Assembly (NCBI GenBank): GCA_023334545.1
Contig: JAADVB010000022.1
Coordinates: 1 to 64,000 of the forward strand
Direction of reading: 5' to 3'
DNA from: Salisapilia sapeloensis
Taxonomy: Eukaryota > Oomycota > Peronosporomycetes > Peronosporales > Salisapiliaceae
DNA: 64,000 nt
The position numbers and the translations under genes are program-made. Below the pieces are notes generated by a model. It searched no databases. It saw only the letters and a list, made by a program, of their open reading frames with translations, and had not been told where the DNA came from. This document shows positions 23,136 through 37,111 of this stretch, in pieces. Within the stretch, counting starts at the first letter, position 1. The number at the start of each line of letters is the position of its first letter.

Positions 23136-26100
23136 ATGATGCAAACTTCGTGGCCGGCCGGCATGGGTCCTAGCGGCCGATCCTCTGCACTGCCACGTGC
23201 TACCCCAGCCACGGAAGAACAAAAGCTCATCGAGGTGCTCCAACACGCCTCGACTGCAAAATTAGGATCGCTCTTGGCATGTGTGCCTGGATGGCAGTTG
23301 GAAGCACAAGCCAACTTGGAGAACTGGGAACCTGTGCTCTCCAACTTTGGAAAGGCCCTGAATGGAATATTGACGACCCATCCACGAGTACTAGCGGTGC
23401 GAGATGCAGAGCTAGAGAAGGTACGGAAGAACGGGTCGCAACAGGACAAGGAGGACGTGGAAGAAGTAAAAGAGGAGACTAAGCAGGATACGGACGATGA
23501 ACAGGAAGAGCAGCAGGCCACGCGAACCGTCTACGAGATCCTGCGCTTTTCTGCTTTTTTATTGGAGAACGCAGCTAACAAGAACGTCTTCGCATCGACC
23601 ACCGTAAGACAATCTGACTTTGCTTTATATCCTTTCAAATGATTCTAACGTTAATCTACTTGGTATCAATAGTTAAATCCTGTGGTGGAGCTCTTGGGTG
23701 CTCGAAACGAGTTCGTTGCGCAAGAAGCGGCCAGAGTCATCGCGATGCAGACGTTGCCACCGCAGGTGCATCGGTTCGCAGTCGACCCATCTAGCTTGCT
23801 ACTGCTCGATCTAGAGTACCCTGCCAAGCTGAAAGAACGACTGCTTCAGTTGGCGGATACTATAACGCCTTTGAATTCGTCCCAAAGCATTAGTGAATTC
23901 CTACAGTCGTCTTCATCATCCGAAGGCAGTTTACTCTCGTCTCAATTTACCTACTCCAACGACGTAAACTCGACAAGAGTCATTTCGATTCCTTCGCCAG
24001 ACCATGCTCAGGGCTCTCCCAACACAGGCATTTTCGCGCCGTCTGCTTCGAAAGCAGGAGACGTCTGTGATTCATTGATAAAGGACCATGACATTCCGTC
24101 CGAGTTTCACTTTAAACTGTATCTTCAAGTCCGAACGCTGTACGCTGTCGAAGCTTCCAGAGCTAGTCGAGAACGAGCTCTTATCGAAAGGCTGCAAGCG
24201 CTCACAGCTCTCTTCTACATCTTCAGCATTGGTGCGCAAGGACACCAAGTTACAAGTTTGTTGGAGCGGAATCCAGAACTTATTCGAGGTGTTGCGGAGC
24301 TCATTCGGGCCGAGAGTATCGATAAAATATCTTTACGGGTGCGTGTGGCTGCGTCACAGGCACTCACTGCCCTCGTGTGCGATCGATCTGGTCGAGGAGG
24401 TAGTCGCGGTGTATTGGGCAGACACTCGGCAGTCATGCAGGCCTTGGGCATTGTAAAGGGCATGCCGCACGGTATTTTCCCCGCTCTCGTTCGCTTTGCG
24501 TTAGGTGAATTGGGTGAGGTCGTGTCGAAGTCATCTCAAAGACGTACATCGGTAACTTCCAACCACGCATCAACACCAGGGGAGCAGCAGTCAAATGCGC
24601 CAGAAGTGGATGCCGACATGGATATGAGCTTGGCGGTCGCGTTTGTCCATGCGACGACGTCGGATAACGTGTCGCCGGAAGAAGCGGAGATTATGCAAAT
24701 GCCAGCGTTTCGAGACGTTGTCGGCAACGCACAAGATGCTCAGTTATACTGGATCGAGACGGTGCTGACGTTGCTGTCTGCTGTGGTCGGCATTCAAAGT
24801 GGCGCAACGATCATGACTGAGAATGGCGTGATCCCTGCCTTGTTGAACGCAATTAACACTCCGTCGGTTGGAGCCTACCATGCTACGGTCATTTCTCTAT
24901 GCGTTCAGATCCTGGAGAACACCGTGAGTACGCACTCGACGCCAGCAAACTTGTACAGAGACCTCAATGGTGTCGGTGTGCTCACCGATCGCCTCATGCT
25001 CGAATGCGCAGATGTGCCTAGTAACGGTCAACCGCTGCCCATATCTCGTACGGTGCTGCAAGTGTCCTTATTGGCTGCATTATCTGTATCCTTCCACTCT
25101 CAAGGTGTCATGAGTGCCGGTGCGACCAGTCGGGTCATCCGAGAAGGCAGTGTGCTGAGTAAAGTCCTCACCCAAATCGTCTCGAACGTCGATACATTCG
25201 GTCCGGTCGTATTCGCACAAGCTGCGATCGTCGTCTCGGATGTGATTAACAACGATCCGAGCAGTGTGCATCAGGTGCATGGCAGCGGTATTGCCGACGC
25301 TCTGCTCCGTACGATTACGCGGTGGGATGTCAAAGACTTGTATCCTACGCATGCCTTACGTCCGCCATGCGCAGAGCTGATCATGTCCTTGCCGTCGGTC
25401 ATCAATGCGCTCAGCCTCACGACTGTCCACGCAGAGAAAGTAGCCACCTACTCGCCTTTGGTGCATGTCCTCGACATGTTTGCCTTACCTGAATACGCTT
25501 CGGACGAGTCGTGCGACTGCTTTAAGGGAGACGTGCCAGCTATTGTTGGTACAGGACTGTATGAACTCATGCGCGCAGTGTCGGGTGCACAAGCACCGGC
25601 AGTGCAGGCAACCGTACAAGCTTTGAAAAAGATTGTCCAGTTCGGAGAAGAGACAAAAGGTCAGGAGAACAAGTTTCGTGTTCTCGTGCGCATGGTAACG
25701 AACTTGTCGGAGCTTTTGGAACCGATCATCTCCAAGTCGGAGCACGCGACGATCTTTGCAGATCATGGCGGTGTTTCGTCTTTGATGAAGTTGTATGAAC
25801 TCCTCCTGCCGTCGACATCGTCTTTCTTAGCTGACAAGAGCAGTACGCAAGAACCGAGTGGTCAGCGTCGAGCGACGAATGCTTTGAATCTGGCGTTGAA
25901 AGCGTACGCTGGACAACAGCCCATTGCGATGCTTACGACGTGCGTAAAGGAGATGGATGTACAGCTAAATGCTTTACAAGAAACGCGAAAGAAGGTTGAC
26001 GTTCCGGAAGCGAATGGCGATAGCAAGGAAGGAGCGGAAGGCACCTTGTCTCTTCTATCGGAAGAGGAGCTCTCGCAGCTGTTCGGCAACAAAACGTTAG

Positions 26101-29100
26101 CTGATCAACCAGTGACGAGCAGAACCAAGGTTGTGGGCGACTTCTTGCAACGACTTGCGATGCTCGAGTGGCTTAGCTCGTTGCTCGTATCGATCATGAG
26201 CTCGGCGCAGAGCCACCTGCAGTCTCGTCGCTGGTTTGCCGAGTTCGCTGCTAGATCGACACAAGACGTTCTTGCTCGATTGTTCGCACTCGACCGGTCA
26301 GTGCAGCTCGAACGTGCGCGTCTGGCAGCTAACTACCGAAAACAGGAGCCGAAGGGAGAGAGTGAGGAGACGGATCCAATCATGGGACTGTACAAGGTTG
26401 CTTCTCTCATGCTGCTGCGGTTCGTGATGGTCATGCGTAGCCTCCTTGCCGGTTGCGGTCGCTCCTTTGTAACGACGCCGATGCAACACCATCGTGGTGA
26501 AGAGAACCAGGTGCCATTACCTGCTCAAACGATGACATTGGCACGAGCTATTACGAACGTCTTCCGGAAACATTTGCAGTATGTAAACGATGCAAGTACG
26601 GGTGACATCCAACCGTTTGTGCGTCAATTCTATCTGACATATCTTCTCGAGACTATTGTCAACGTCGTGTTTGAAATGCGAAGCAAGCATGTGAATACAG
26701 TGCTGCTAGTGGAGTTATTAAAACCTGTTAAGAAGGAGCATTTGGATGAAGAAGAAGCGATTGAAGAGTTTGAGCAGCCGTGTCTCTTGGACATGATCAC
26801 CAGGATCATGAATGAGCTCTTTGCAAGCTGCTTGGATAGTGCGAAACATGAAGAGATCCCAGAGAAGATGAGATTTGCTTCCTTCCGTGTGGCTGCAGGA
26901 GCGTTGCGCAAGTTTTCCGACTTGGAAGCCATGTCTGCATCTCCACTGACATCTGCTCTTGTGGCGAATGAAGAATCTGGCGTAGCTGTAATGGACGGAG
27001 AAGGTCCGTTTGAACCGAAAAAGTTTTCGTTCCAGCTGCGTGCCCACTGTCTCCACATCTTCCTTCCTTTATGGCAGCATGAAAAGCTGCCGACACTACC
27101 GGTGGAAACATGCATCCTGGAGGTCTTGCGTGTCGCCATCACGTTGCTAAAGAACCGACTTGACAGTCGAGATGCGCTAGACGCGAGTGGTTCGAGTCTC
27201 GGCCTCGGAAGCAGCTTTGGCTTCGGCAATCATCGACCTGGGACGCGACCAAATCGTGACGTGACGTCGGACATGACTGGCAACGACAGTGAGACGCGCT
27301 TACTACAGTTCGCACTCTTTGGTCGGTCCGATGGGCGTGCTAGACGCGAATCTGGAAGCAGACAGTCGTTCGTGCCGGATCCAAGCGTCGTAGAGGGGTT
27401 GACGGCCATGGGCTTTGATCGCGCGAGTGTCGATCGCGCACTGCGTCGCATCCAGTTAAATGACGTGGAAGTGGCGACGGAGTACATGCTGGCGCATCCG
27501 GAAGGACCCGATGCTGCTGAGGAGGAGGAAGGGAAGGAAGAAGATAGTACGCAGGAGACGCAAGTGGCGGATGAAGATGATGCGCAGGAGCAGGAGCTTC
27601 GAGAAAAGTACAACGAACTGCGTGGATCTTTCGAAACGGTGTGCTTTAAACTGGTGCTGGAGCAAGCAAATGCGCTGGAGAAGGAAAGTAAGAATGAGAC
27701 GGACGAGGCGACGTTGCAGTATCTAGTCAAGGTAGTTGCTGAATACCTCCAGTTCTTGTGTTCGAATGGAGACGATGAACGCGGGGTTGTCGTTGAACGC
27801 ACTGCGGGGCAACTAAAGACACTTTTACAGCAGTCCGATGCCACGGACGCACAGATCTCCGTCGTTACACACCTCGTGGCGGTTCTCCTTCACACGGATG
27901 CTACGTCTCGGTCGTCCTTCCAGAACCAGACTACTGAATGTATTAACCAGCTACTGGCGTATGCTACCTCCAAAGCGAGCTCGGGGGAAGTGAAGCAGTC
28001 ACATGCTCCTACTCTCTTGCTTCTAGACATGCTCGTGATTGGTGATGTCAAGCCAAGTGCCGGTCTTCCTGTCGCTACCGATAGCAGTGACGAGAAAGAC
28101 TCGGATAGCTGTAAACGCTTCCGAACGCAAACGTTGGATCTATCACTCCAATTGCTCGATTTGTTACCTGCTCAGGCGTCGTCTGTGGATGCGAAACAGG
28201 TCGCTCACTCGCTCTGGCAGATTCTAGTGGACTTGCTGTCGGACTATGAAGTCGCCACTATGTTCATCCAACGTCATGGCGTCACGAAAGTGCTTAATCT
28301 CGACTCTAGCATGGTCTTCTCTGGCTATAACGACCTAACACGATCACTACTGGCACGAGCTCTGGAATCGCCTGAAGTTCTGCAGCAGAGTATGGAACAA
28401 AAGATTCTACGTGCGGTCTCGAAACTGTCTACACGCTTTGGCACAGCCGATCGAGTGGGCTGCAATCCTCGTGGTCTGCTCATGGAACTCGCGCCTACGA
28501 TGGCACGCAATGAGAACGTGTTCACCAAGGCGTTGCAAGAGAGTGTGGACGTGAAGAAGAGTGAGTCTGGTCGATCGTACGTCGTTGTCAAGAGTAAGAG
28601 CCACTCGAATGAAGATGGAAAGAAGACTGGTGTGAAGATTACAAAGGAAGCGAAGCATGCAGGTAAAATGGTGCTTCGACAGCTCATATCGAAAATCCAT
28701 GCGCTCTGGCAAGTCGAACAAAAAGTCTCGGACGATAATTCATCAGAAGATGAAAAGACGAATGAAAGTGTCTGTCTCGGAACCTACTTGGGTTTCCTAG
28801 AACATCTTGTTGCCGAGTATCCGATGTGCGCGAAGCTAGTGGCCAAAGCCAAGGACGATCCGCACTCTTCATCGAGTGACTTGTTTGTCCGTGTCGTGAT
28901 ACGCGACCTCCTTCCTTCCACAACGCTCTGTCGATCCGCCAACAGACGCCATGAAGATCCAGATACGGCGACGGAAGCGAAATCAACCTCCATTGCTCGA
29001 CACGCTCGTCTGCGTGTACGAAACGCACACAAGATGCTTACTGGCATCAGTAGTCACTCTGGCGAGTCGTCCAAGGTAGCCATGGCAGAGCTCGTGAAGC

Positions 29101-32100
29101 TGCTGCAGGAGTGGCCTCGCAGTGTCTCTACTGAGCTAGAGTCGGATGCAGCTATGAGTGTCCGGGATGAAAAGGCGTTAAGTGCGCTGCATGCATGGAC
29201 TGGCATGGCCATGAGCATCCTGTGGCCACGCGGCACATCGAAGAACGTTTCGTTGGACAAAACCTCGGCGGTAGCGTCATTGACTCAGAGACGCCATGCA
29301 TTCCTGAATATCTTAGCAGATGCTCTACGCAAGGTAGATCTAGATTCCCCACTTGCACACGCAACTTGTACGATGGTACTTCGTCCTCTCGCGACACTCG
29401 GCCGTCACTTTGTCACGGATCACATTAAGAAGGTCTTGCTTAAGCGTGGTGAGTCTGGCATTGAAGACGATGCAAGAGCTGCGAATGACGCTCGTGATCA
29501 GGATATGGAATCTCCTCTCCCGGAAGCTGAGCCGAGGCTCGTGTATCAGGATAGTTGGGATCCGTCTGAGATGGAGGAATCCAGTGGCGACGTCATAGAA
29601 GCAGTTGTGACGATTGACGATGATGAAGATGATAACATGCAGCATGTGGATGACTTGCATGACGATGATGTGGAGCTGGAAGAACAGCCGAGTGACGATG
29701 AGGATAATGCTTCTTCCGGTGAAGAAGAGATCGTCTTGCATGAAGATCCTGAGTTTGATGAAGACGAGATGCGAGAGGAAGATTTGGAGGAAGATGACGA
29801 TCTGGACGACGATGACGATGAGGACGACGATGAGGACGACGATGGGGAAGATGAAGATGATGAGAATGAGTTTGAGATGGAAGATAGTGACGATGAAAGC
29901 ATTCATATCGTCCAGCGTCTCGTGCGAGGCAACTATGACGGCGCACCTTCCAGTCGCCATCGTCCACCTCCTCGACTTGGCGTACTCGACACGGAACTTG
30001 CAGCATCGGATGCACTTGATGAAGTCGACGAGAACGAGTACTCGTACGCTCACATGACTGCAGGAGAAGAGTTTAGTACTCGTGGACGTCGACAAGATGG
30101 TCAGCAGAATCCGCTCTGGACTAGACTCCAAGGCATGGACAGTCGTCGAGCGACTCCACACACTGTTCGTTCTCTTCTTGACAGTCTCCACCTTCGAGAT
30201 AGTGGCGTTGGAGTCCAGGCGAACATTATCGACATGAGTGAAGACGCGATGGAAGAAGACCTTGCGTTCGAGTTTATTGAAGATGCTATGCCAGACGCTG
30301 CGTTCTTGGGTGGCGCGAGTGGGACGTCTGTGAGAGGAGGCATGCGAGATGCTCCTCTTGGTGTTATGATGCAAGACATGCAGGACATGCACGCGAGTCT
30401 GTTTGACATTCCTGGTCGGTCGCGTGGTGGCAACAACCAGGTCCGGAATACGAACGCCATTTCCATGAGCGATTTGGACGGACCATCGACTCATCCACTG
30501 TTGTTGTCCAGTGGTGCTTCGAATCCAAGTGACGCGTGGAGATCTCAAACGCCTACGCAAACAGGTCTGCCTGCTCGCAGCTTGCGTACGCTTCACGGCA
30601 CAACGGAGCGAGGTCATGTCGAGTCTAATAGACTTGGACGGAACGAGATGGGCATGCCTTCTCTTCGCAACCAAATGTCCGAGTCACGTGGACTTACGCG
30701 GAATACGTCGCGTCCGCCGAGTCGTAGTCAAAACAGATTGCTCACGTTAACCGATTTGCTCAGTGACTTTGCCGTCGATCTTCCGACGCCACATGATGCC
30801 ATCGGAAGTGACTTTACCTTGACTCGAAACGCACGCAACCCAGTGGAACGATCAGCGACGATCGGTCGAATGGGAGAGCAAGGACCTTGGAACAGTGCCT
30901 CAGGATGGGGACGTCCTGGATCTCAACGAGAGCGGGATCTACGTGCTGTCGTGTCTCGTGTCGAAGGTCAACTCGACGCGATCTTCCCGGACGCTAGCCA
31001 GCCGACGCCAACTGCTTCGACGCGACAAGAAGGCACTGGAGAGGCTGATGCAGAGGAACCGACGCAGGAAGAAACTGCTCGGCCATCCACTACTGGGCAA
31101 GAAGAGTCGATTGAAGAGGAGAGTACACCTGTAGCAGACACGACGATGGCAAGTGAAGTTGCATCGGAAACTGCTTCGGTCAGTGCTCTGACCAGTACAC
31201 TGAATGAGTCGTCACTGCGCTCTCCACGTGCAGAAGCTCATCCGTCTGAAGAGCAAGAGGAAGGTGAAGAGCAGAGGAGTACAATGCCTCCTCCAGCTCC
31301 ACAGCTAGATGCTGGGCATAGCTCTAGCAGTCAAGGCATTTCGAGCACAGAGGCAGAACCTGTTGCACCCATGGAAGACGCAGAACAACGTCAAGAGTCT
31401 ACTTCTGACACGGAAGGTGGTTTGGTGTGTCCGGATGGCGTCGATCAAGATGTGTTTGACTCGTTACCACCTGAAGTCCAGGCCGAGATTATTGCTCAGA
31501 ACGCTCCAGAAGAATCACGAAATCAGTCGAATGACGCGACGGAAGAACCCCAAGCCGAAGAGAGTGAAAACACTGGAAATATGACGCAACTGGAGCTGGA
31601 TCTAGCAAACACCAGCTTTGATCGAGAGACGTTGGATGCACTTCCGCCTGATATTCGGGAAGAAGTGCTTGCGAATGAACGTCGAGAGCGAGAAGCTGCG
31701 GCTGCTACGACTGAAACACCAGCAGACCCATCCCATGCACAGGAGATGGACTCTGCTTCATTCGTTGCGTCCCTCACGCCGGATTTACGAGAAGAGATTC
31801 TTACTACGTGTGACGATGCTTTCTTACAGTCTCTCCCGTCCAGCGTCCGAGCAGAAGCGATGATCCTTCGAGAGCGATCTGCCTTCCGTAGTGCCATGGG
31901 CGACTGGCGATCGGGTGAAGGGCAGCAAACGCACCGTAGCGCGAATGAACCACGTGATGCGTCCGAGACGTGGCGGCGTATGAATGCTGGTAGGAGGCAG
32001 GGTCGTCACGGTACGCCATCGAGTACGTCGAGCCGTAGAGGTCAAAGGCTGCATGACAATGAAAACGTTGCAGCTGGTATGCTTCGAGTGGATAAGGAAC

Positions 32101-34718
32101 AGGAGGAAGACGCCAACGACCGGATGCTTTCGGATGATGCAGTCAAGGCACTAGTGCGCTTAGTATTCTCCAGTTCGAACTTCTTCCAGACGCGAACATT
32201 GCAGCGGGTGCTTGGCAATGCTTGTAGCTACCCACTGACACGCAAATGCGTTCGTGAGACACTCCTGAGGGCACTTACAATGCCACTGGAAGAACCTTTA
32301 GAACTCGTAGATAAGGAGAGTGACGAGTTTCCTCCTACTAGAATGTTTGGGGAAGGTCGAGGCGGCGGATCTTTTGACAAGACCAACGTCCCGTCAATTT
32401 TGATCGTACGAGTGCTTTTGCTTCTAGTGACACTAAGTAAGTTCAGTCCAAGATTTGCTTTGGAGCTACTGCAAAGTCACAAGATGAAACGTGGAGGAGA
32501 AGTTGTCATGGATGAGAGTAGTGCGGCGCCTATCCTGGAGCTCATGCGACTGCCGTTTATTGAACGCACGAAAGCGAACTTAGAAGCAGCACTTGAACTG
32601 CTGGATACCGTTCTATCACCGTTGAATCGACTGAAAGCGAAGCAGAAGGAGGAGTCTGAGGACACGACACAAAACGTGCTGCCTGTACCGACCATTGAGC
32701 TTGGTGCTGTGCATATTGACACACTAGTACGCATGCTGTGTCTGGACATGTGCAGTGGTGCGATGCAAGAGCGGACGTTGAATATCCTGCGACTGCTTGA
32801 TAATGTCCCGGCCCATCGGTCGTTGATTCTAGATGCACTTGTGCACCACGCGAGTGAGATTGCTGCGTTGGCGAATGAAAAGCCTGCACCACAGTCGAAC
32901 TTTGCCGTGTCGGCTGTGCTACCGTCTGCACAGGATGAGCTCAAGCTGCTACGACTGCTGCATGCTTTATCGGACATGTGCGACTCGAGCGCTGAGTTCA
33001 ACGAGTGCTGTTCATCTATTGGTCTGGAGCCTATTTGGGATACTCTAAGTGCTTCGTTGGCACAGGCGAGGGCGTCGGAAGGACTGGATGTCGACAGCAA
33101 GTCGTCTGGTGTGGAAGAGCAAAAGGAGGAGACTGGAGCCAACGCTGGAATTATGATCCAAGGAAAAGGCGCAGGCGCATCATCTCTGATGGCTAGTCTA
33201 CTCGCCCGTTTCTTGCCGATGGTGGAAGCCTTTTTCGTTGCGAATGCATGGGACGCTTCGGCCATGTCCATGAAGGTACCAGATTCGAGTCAGCGAGAGG
33301 AAGCAACAGTCGCTGCGCTGCGGATGCAAGGCTTGGAGAACCAGGAAGGTGAGCCCACGGGTCATCCAGAGCTCCGAAAGGACTCTCGTGGCAGTCGAAT
33401 GACGTCTTCGATGATCTCGGAGAGTGGCGAAAGCATCCGTTTAGTGCACTTTGTAGAAGTAAATCGCGAGTTGCTGAATACTTTGGTGCGAGAGCGTCCT
33501 TCGTTACTGGACTCTTCGCTCTCGGCTTTGATCAAGCTGCCTCGATGCCGAGCGTATCTGGACTTTGACAACAAGCGATCGTACTTCCAAAGCGCTATGA
33601 AGAAGCTGCGGCATCATGCCCAGCGTCATCACGGTGGTGCTTCTGTCCGACTGTCAGTTCGTCGAGAACACATTTTCGAGGACTCGTTCTATGCGCTACG
33701 TATGCGCAACGGGAATGAGCTTCGACGAAAGCTTCATGTAGCGTTTAGTGGTGAAGAAGGTATCGACGCAGGAGGTGTGACGCGAGAATGGTATGTGATC
33801 CTAGCACGCGAGATCTTTAACCCGAACTACGTGCTCTTCACGTCTGCAGCTGACTCACCGGCCTTCCAGCCGAATCCACTGTCATACGTGAATAAGGACC
33901 ACTTGAGCTACTTTGAGTTTGTGGGGAAAGTGATTGGAAAAGCAGTGGCCGATGGTCAGTTGCTCGACGCACACTTCACACGATCGTTCTACAAGCACAT
34001 TCTCCAGCTTCCGATTTCGTATCATGACATGGAAGCAATTGATCCAGAGTACTACCGTAACCTCCATTCGATCCTGGACAACTCGATTGAGGACCTTGGG
34101 TTGGAGCTAACGTTCTCGGCCGAGCAATCCAACTTTGGACGAGTGGAGATCGTAGATTTGATTCCGAACGGCAGAAGTATCCCTGTTACAGATGATAACA
34201 AGATGGAGTACGTCCAGCTCATTACGCATCATCGCATGGCGACAGGTATCCAGCAACAGATCGACTCTTTCCTCAAGGGTTTCCATCAACTGGTGCCTCC
34301 CGAGCTGATCTCCATCTTTAACGAGAATGAGCTCGAGCTACTCATCTCGGGTATGCCAGAGATTGACATTGACGATCTTAAGGCGAACACCGAGTACTCG
34401 AACTATAAGCCGACGGACAATGTCATTCGCTGGTTCTGGAACGTCCTCTACGCCTGTTCGCATGAGGAGCGCGCCTTGTTCCTGCAGTTCGTCACTGGTA
34501 CTTCCAAGGTACCACTGGAAGGCTTTAAAGCACTCGAAGGCATGCGTGGCACGCAAAAGTTCAACATCCACAAGGCGTTTGGCAATGTCAATGCTCTACC
34601 GTCGGCACATACATGCTTTAACCAGCTCGATCTGCCAGAGTACGAGAGTGAAGAGAGATTGAAGCAGCGACTGTTGTTTGCTATTCGTGAAGGCTCGGAA
34701 GGATTTGGATTTGGCTAA
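23136..34718 (+). CDS. HUWE1: HUWE1/TOM1/UPL1-type giant HECT E3 ubiquitin ligase
   Basis: Two exons, 23136-23603 and 23673-34718 (intron 69 bp), encode 3837 residues; the second exon is an uninterrupted 11-kb reading frame. The order is an N-terminal armadillo-like DUF908/DUF913 region (to about 1000) and a UBA domain at about 1390-1435 (VVEGLTAMGFDRASVDRAL). Then come a strongly acidic stretch at about 2130-2230 and ubiquitin-binding (UBM-like) repeats at about 2745-2900 (DVFDSLPPEVQAEI; ETLDALPPDIREEV). The HECT domain runs from about 3480 to the end, with catalytic cysteine C3804 in SAHTCFNQL. Family members ubiquitylate histones, Mcl-1/p53-type and unassembled proteins in nucleus and cytosol. 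All core parts are present. Confidence 0.97.
29600..29900 (+). repeat. Acidic Asp/Glu-rich low-complexity tract inside the HECT ligase
   Basis: Encodes about 100 residues dominated by Asp and Glu, with an almost pure D/E run at 29770-29870 made of gat/gac/gag/gaa codons. Comparable acidic tracts occur at this place in HUWE1/TOM1 ligases, where they help bind basic clients such as histones. The mixed codon use shows that it is selected at the protein level rather than being a simple DNA repeat. Confidence 0.85.
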
Positions 34719-34798
34719 TCAGTAGCACAAGACCGGTTTATTTTTGCATTTTTACGGGATAAGACAAGCAATAAAGCAAAAAGTCTTTGGATTTGCAG

Positions 34799-35860
34799 CT
34801 AGTTGTATTCATCGGCGTCGCTTCCCCACGCGACGTCGTCGTCGTCACTCGTGTCATCCTTACTATCACTACTGTCACTATCGTCTTGGTTCATATTATC
34901 CCGACGGACTTGTTCCATGAAAGCGTCAAAACCACCACCAGCGGCCAAGTGGTCTACGAGATCAGTCGGGACTCGATAGTCAGTCATTGGATTGGGTTTC
35001 AGTGCTTGCTCCGACTCGAGCACACGAAAATCTACGAGCTCTTCATCTTCGTCAATTTCAGATGGGTCCGGTCGATTGTTTATAATTTCATTCTTTCTGG
35101 TCACGAGTTCTTCCCACGAGAAAAGCAACGGGTCGGTCATTGAACCGAAAACGTTGATGTCCACGAGGTGCACACGCCTCTGCTTGTCAATGTACACGTC
35201 AAATACAAAGTCTCTGTCTGGGAACTTCCACCCATCGGCTCGAGTGGCAAAATTCTGATGGTAGAAAGAGTGGATGGCTTCGCATAAAGCATCCTGCTGA
35301 TCCAGAAGGAAGGCATAGAATTGGTCACAGAATCGTTGGCTGACACCTACGAGTGACCTTTCGACCACAAAGCAGCGGAAATGCATGGAATCGTGAAAGT
35401 TGCACCACTTCTTCAACACGAGCGTGCGTTGCGTATCACTTGTACTTGTATCTTCGCCAGAACTTGTGCATCCGTCAAACGGCTGGGATATGTCATGCAT
35501 GATAAAGTCGGAACTCTTCAGCAGCATGAAGACGTCTTCAAAAGACTGACATTTCAATGATCCGAGCATCCATGCAGCATCCCGTGGAGCACTCCAATTT
35601 AGTTTCGGTATAACTGCACCTCCCAGCTTTTCGATTCCTTTTTCAATTTCTTCTCGAATGGAAGTGATTGTGTCATTGCTGTCGGCCGTCTCGTCTTTCG
35701 TCGGTACTTTGATACCATCTTGTACCAGCAACGATACAAAATTCTTATCTAAAGGAATCTGTACGCTACGAATAGCAACATGCTTCAAAGCTGGGTGCCA
35801 TCGCGTGTACGAACAGTTTTCCACGTGCGCTCGAGTGTAGCTTGGTACCTCTACAGTCAT
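34799..35860 (-). CDS. CDC123: CDC123 (D123) eIF2 assembly chaperone
   Basis: 353 residues, intronless. Hallmarks of the ATP-grasp-like D123 family are RSVQIPLDKNFV, the near-invariant PKLNWSAPRDA (about 108-118), FHDSMHFRCFV (about 180) and the metal/ATP-binding VDINVFG (about 255). The C-terminal acidic tail is also typical. CDC123 binds eIF2-gamma and promotes assembly of the eIF2 trimer, so controlling translation initiation and cell-cycle entry. The first ATG is at 35860; a longer frame begins only with TTG. The eIF2-alpha gene lies 1.25 kb further on the same strand, with SEC22 on the opposite strand between them. Confidence 0.95.
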   Translation of the reverse strand: MTVEVPSYTRAHVENCSYTRWHPALKHVAIRSVQIPLDKNFVSLLVQDGIKVPTKDETADSNDTITSIREEIEKGIEKLGGAVIPKLNWSAPRDAAWMLGSLKCQSFEDVFMLLKSSDFIMHDISQPFDGCTSSGEDTSTSDTQRTLVLKKWCNFHDSMHFRCFVVERSLVGVSQRFCDQFYAFLLDQQDALCEAIHSFYHQNFATRADGWKFPDRDFVFDVYIDKQRRVHLVDINVFGSMTDPLLFSWEELVTRKNEIINNRPDPSEIDEDEELVDFRVLESEQALKPNPMTDYRVPTDLVDHLAAGGGFDAFMEQVRRDNMNQDDSDSSDSKDDTSDDDDVAWGSDADEYN

Positions 35861-36108
35861 TTTCGTGGTTCGTTGTCCAAATTCGGTGTCCAAGCGTCAT
35901 TTAAACGCGCTTTGATTCGCCTAAAACTTTACAAGTTGTATATGATTTGTTTAAAATCCACAAACTCGTCATAAATGAATTTAGGTGTGTAATTTTCACA
36001 CGAAACAACCAAAAGTTGTGTCGGAAAGACGAGGAAGTGGTGACGTGGTACTCGGGGTGATCCAGAGCACGTTTTACGAGTATTTTAAAGCGACACATCA
36101 CATTCAAA

Positions 36109-37051
36109 ATGCCTATCCTCACATTCATTGCGCGGGTGTCCGATGGCATGATACTCGTAAGCTGTTTGATGTACATTTTGACTTGATCATGATCGGATCC
36201 TTACACATTCGGTGATCCAGGTGGCCTCTATGGAGTCGATGGGCGACGTCAATGGCAGTCTCGACACTTACAAGCAGCAGGTACTCTATACAGTTATCGA
36301 TTTATTGTTCCCTGTCATCTGTGGACCTCGAATGCATCGATTCGCATGCTAATTCATTCTATCTAGGGCAAACAAATCATGAAAAAGCTCGATCAGCGAT
36401 CTCCGACCAAGTGCAGTGTCGAGTCTGGTGCCTACACATTTCAGTAAATTCCATCTAGCCTCATACTACACCTTCATTTATCCTCATCATGTGTAAACAC
36501 ATCCTATTAGCTATATGATTCAAGATGGTGTCGTGTGCTACCTCACGCTCGCTGCAAAAGCCTTTCCAAAGCGTCTTGCCTTTATGTACCTAAACGAAAT
36601 CCACGAAGGTTTCGTCGATGAACTCGAACGAGAGCATGGAAGTCACTGGCGAGACGTCGTCCAGACCGTCGGTCGGCCCTACGCATTCATCAAATTCGAC
36701 AAGTTCATCCAGCGCAAGCGCAAGGACTATCAGGACCCAAACTCTCGTCAGAACATGTCTCGCCTAAACGACGACTTGGCTGACATCCACAACATCATGC
36801 GACAGAACATCCAGGAAGTCCTCAATCGAGGCGAGCGTGTCGAACGTACCTTTCCTTGTACATATCCATAGCAAGCAGGATCTAATGATATGATAGACGT
36901 ATCCAACATGTCGTCCAACCTCGCGAGTCGAAGTAAGGATCTAAAGTGGGGAGCGAACAAACTGCGGATGCAGGCCATGTATCGTCAGTACGGCCCGCTC
37001 GTCGCCATCGGTCTGTTCGTCGTCCTCGTCATCTACTTTAAATTCTTCTAA
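36109..37051 (+). CDS. SEC22: SEC22 vesicle-trafficking R-SNARE
   Basis: Five exons, 36109-36156, 36221-36280, 36367-36443, 36511-36845 and 36897-37051 (introns 64, 86, 67 and 51 bp), join in frame to give 224 residues. The longin domain starts MPILTFIARVSDG and continues through SMESMGD, LDTYKQQGKQIMKKLDQRSP and YTFHYMIQDGVV. The SNARE motif has the zero-layer arginine in VLNRGERV, as in R-SNAREs. A C-terminal membrane helix (PLVAIGLFVVLVIYF) ends the protein. It acts in ER-Golgi transport on both faces. The extremely short first exon (16 codons) is typical of this gene. Splice sites are read from consensus and from domain continuity. Confidence 0.93.
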
Positions 37052-37111
37052 ACCGACCAACACCAATCTTGTGAACCAAATCATTTGTCTTTCGTATGTC
37101 TAAGAGACGCT

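Noticed and set aside
29340-30674. A 444-codon open frame antisense to the HECT ligase
   Set aside because: It is the complement of the acidic tract and flanking coding sequence; its poly-Ile/Val run is only the reverse reading of Asp codons.
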